DNA from: Thermofilaceae archaeon
GTDB taxonomy: Archaea; Thermoproteota; Thermoprotei; Thermofilales; B69-G16
Direction of reading: 5' to 3'
Assembly: GCA_027017165.1 (NCBI GenBank)
Contig: JALURF010000206.1
Span: 1-7,285 of the forward strand
DNA: 7,285 bases
The translations under genes were made by a program, and so were the position numbers. Shown one piece after another: positions 6,367 through 7,285 of this stretch. Numbering within the stretch: position 1 is the stretch's first letter; each line of letters begins with the position of its first letter. Under the pieces are notes generated by a model. It was given only the letters and a program-made list of their open reading frames with translations, was not told where the DNA came from and made no database searches.

Positions 6367-6377
6367 GCTGAATGTGT

Positions 6378-6385
6378 ATGTACAT
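6378..6385. promoter_or_regulatory. ATGTACAT palindrome upstream of the RHH promoter, candidate operator
   Basis: A perfect 8-base palindrome flanked by AATG (6371-6374) and CATT (6387-6390), just upstream of the RHH TATA box. Dimeric RHH repressors often bind such short palindromes near their own promoters; binding here is inference only. Confidence 0.3.
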
Positions 6386-6492
6386 CCATTCTCTGGTAAG
6401 ACAAACTGAAAATACTCTTTCACATTTAGACTTCAATATTTTTTCATTAGCACATTTCAATACTTCGTGTAGAATCGCCGCATCGAGTAAAC

Positions 6493-6499
6493 TATTTAA
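6493..6499 (+). promoter_or_regulatory. Probable TATA box of the cyclo-ligase-like gene (leaderless)
   Basis: TATTTAA is centred about 28 bases before the ATG at 6524, and no Shine-Dalgarno sequence precedes that ATG, which suggests a leaderless or nearly leaderless message. The rest of the 6314-6523 region holds the RHH signals and short repeats; no RNA gene was recognised. Confidence 0.5.
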
Positions 6500-6523
6500 C
6501 ACGTATAGTCTATAATTAACGAG

Positions 6524-7231
6524 ATGTCCACGAAAGAAGAAATCAGGATGAGCGTATGGAAGTACATGGAGAAAAACGAGATCGCCTTACCTCCACGCCC
6601 CTGCTATTACAAGGTCCCAAATTTTGTGGGCAGCAGATACGCGGCGTCTAGACTCTCCCGTTCTCCTTATTTCAGAAACGCTGAAATCATATATGTGGCT
6701 CAAGATCCTCCGTTAATACATGTCCGCGAGGAGGTTTTAAAAAGCGGAAAGCTTCTCATGACTTCTTCGTACAGGCTTAGGAAAGGTTTCTTCCTCTTAG
6801 ATCCCGAGAAGATTCATCCTAGAGCCATTCGAGTAGCGGTTTCTCTTAGAGGAGTTTCTCGATATGGAGAGGCCGTTTCGATGAGTAGCAATCACAAGGT
6901 GGATTTATACGTTATAGGGAGTGTAGCCGTAACTTTAAATGGAGCTAGGCTTGGGAGGGGGAAGGGTTTTTCCGATCTAGAGTATGGGATTTTGAGAGAA
7001 ATGCGGATAGTAGGTAAGGAGACTCCGATAGCTACTATAGTTCATGAATGTCAGATAGTGGAGAACATACCCATGGAAATTCACGACGTTCCAGTAGATA
7101 TAATAGCCACGCCTTCTAGGCTAATCGAAACTCATACTAAATTTAAAAAACCGCCCGGGATTATATGGGACTTAGTAACAGTAGATGTGGTTAATGAATT
7201 CCCTATATTGAAGCAGTTATCCGGCTTCTAA
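6524..7231 (+). CDS. 5-formyltetrahydrofolate cyclo-ligase family protein (MTHFS/MTHFSD-like)
   Basis: A 235-residue cytosolic protein of the MTHFS family, whose classical members convert 5-formyltetrahydrofolate to 5,10-methenyltetrahydrofolate with ATP. The N-terminal part shows the family pattern VPNFVGSRYAASRLS (31-45), the strand AEIIYVAQDPPLIHVREEVL (53-72) and a GKLLMTSSYRLRKGFFLLDP stretch (75-94). The core carries GSVAVTLNGARLGRGKGFSD (132-151) followed by LEYGILREM, then TPIATIVHECQIV (167-179) and IHDVPVDIIATP (186-197). Where canonical enzymes have a GGGYYDR loop, this one has GKGFSDLEYG, as in the MTHFSD-like archaeal and eukaryotic branch, so true cyclo-ligase activity is uncertain. 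It stands alone behind its own promoter, with no folate or one-carbon genes in view. The stop overlaps that of a convergent gene by four bases. Family assignment is strong, exact substrate is not. Confidence 0.8.
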   Translation: MSTKEEIRMSVWKYMEKNEIALPPRPCYYKVPNFVGSRYAASRLSRSPYFRNAEIIYVAQDPPLIHVREEVLKSGKLLMTSSYRLRKGFFLLDPEKIHPRAIRVAVSLRGVSRYGEAVSMSSNHKVDLYVIGSVAVTLNGARLGRGKGFSDLEYGILREMRIVGKETPIATIVHECQIVENIPMEIHDVPVDIIATPSRLIETHTKFKKPPGIIWDLVTVDVVNEFPILKQLSGF

Positions 7232-7285
7232 TATTCCTTCAGAATATGCCTCAAACCTCTGTTATCCAACACGTCTTTACATCTT
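7228..7285 (-). CDS. C-terminal end of an unidentified minus-strand gene
   Basis: An open minus-strand frame enters from the right edge and ends at TAG (7228-7230), giving the tail RCKDVLDNRGLRHILKEY. Its stop shares bases with the stop of the cyclo-ligase-like gene, as in the other convergent pairs of this window. Eighteen residues are too few to assign a family; that it is a real gene is inferred from the arrangement and the helical, charged tail. Confidence 0.45.
   Translation of the reverse strand, partial: RCKDVLDNRGLRHILKEY

Noticed and set aside
6105..6371. Plus-strand open frame opposite the RHH gene (88 codons)
   Set aside because: It is antisense to the RHH fold, which has a clear Shine-Dalgarno site and family pattern; the plus frame shows no recognisable domain.

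Overview
The window looks like chromosomal DNA of an archaeon, probably a thermophilic or deep-branching member of the Thermoproteota/TACK group. Five signs support this: an archaeal type IV pilus (Tad-like) ATPase/membrane-protein module; a zinc-ribbon protein resembling the TackOD1 output domain; a double-unit Lrp-like regulator; TATA-type promoters (T/A-rich octamers about 26 bases upstream of inferred starts); and Shine-Dalgarno sequences of the AGGTG/GGTGA type. The lineage is inferred from gene content and cannot be fixed further by eye.

Layout. Positions 1-2246 (+) hold the last three genes of a pilus/secretion operon: the C-terminal end of a type II/IV secretion ATPase and two separate T2SSF-type (TadB/TadC-like) membrane proteins. 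They are tightly packed, with a 4-base overlap and a 3-base gap. Facing them (2217-3209, -) is a Cys-rich zinc-ribbon protein with a nuclease-fold-like C-terminal domain. A 201-base divergent promoter region (3210-3410) separates it from a 379-residue putative Lrp/AsnC-like regulator with two HTH-plus-alpha/beta units (3411-4550, +). Facing that is a probable two-gene unit on the minus strand: a small ribbon-helix-helix protein (6089-6313) and the bifunctional NAD(P)H-hydrate repair enzyme Nnr (4547-6049). A second divergent region (6314-6523) leads to a 5-formyltetrahydrofolate cyclo-ligase family protein (6524-7231, +). Its stop codon overlaps the end of another minus-strand gene that runs off the window.

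How it fits together. The pilus genes form one functional module, and the zinc-ribbon protein beside them may be a regulatory or signalling partner (inference). Nnr is metabolic housekeeping: it repairs damaged NADH/NADPH, and the cyclo-ligase-like protein may be a second nucleotide/folate-type maintenance enzyme. The two DNA-binding proteins are plausible local regulators. All three convergent gene pairs overlap at their stop codons. Some genes have clear Shine-Dalgarno sequences, while nnr and the cyclo-ligase gene appear leaderless. The least explained signals are a pair of mutually exclusive GC-rich hairpins in the 3' end of the ribbon-helix-helix gene and a short motif shared by the two divergent promoter regions. 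No tRNA, rRNA, CRISPR array or insertion sequence was seen.
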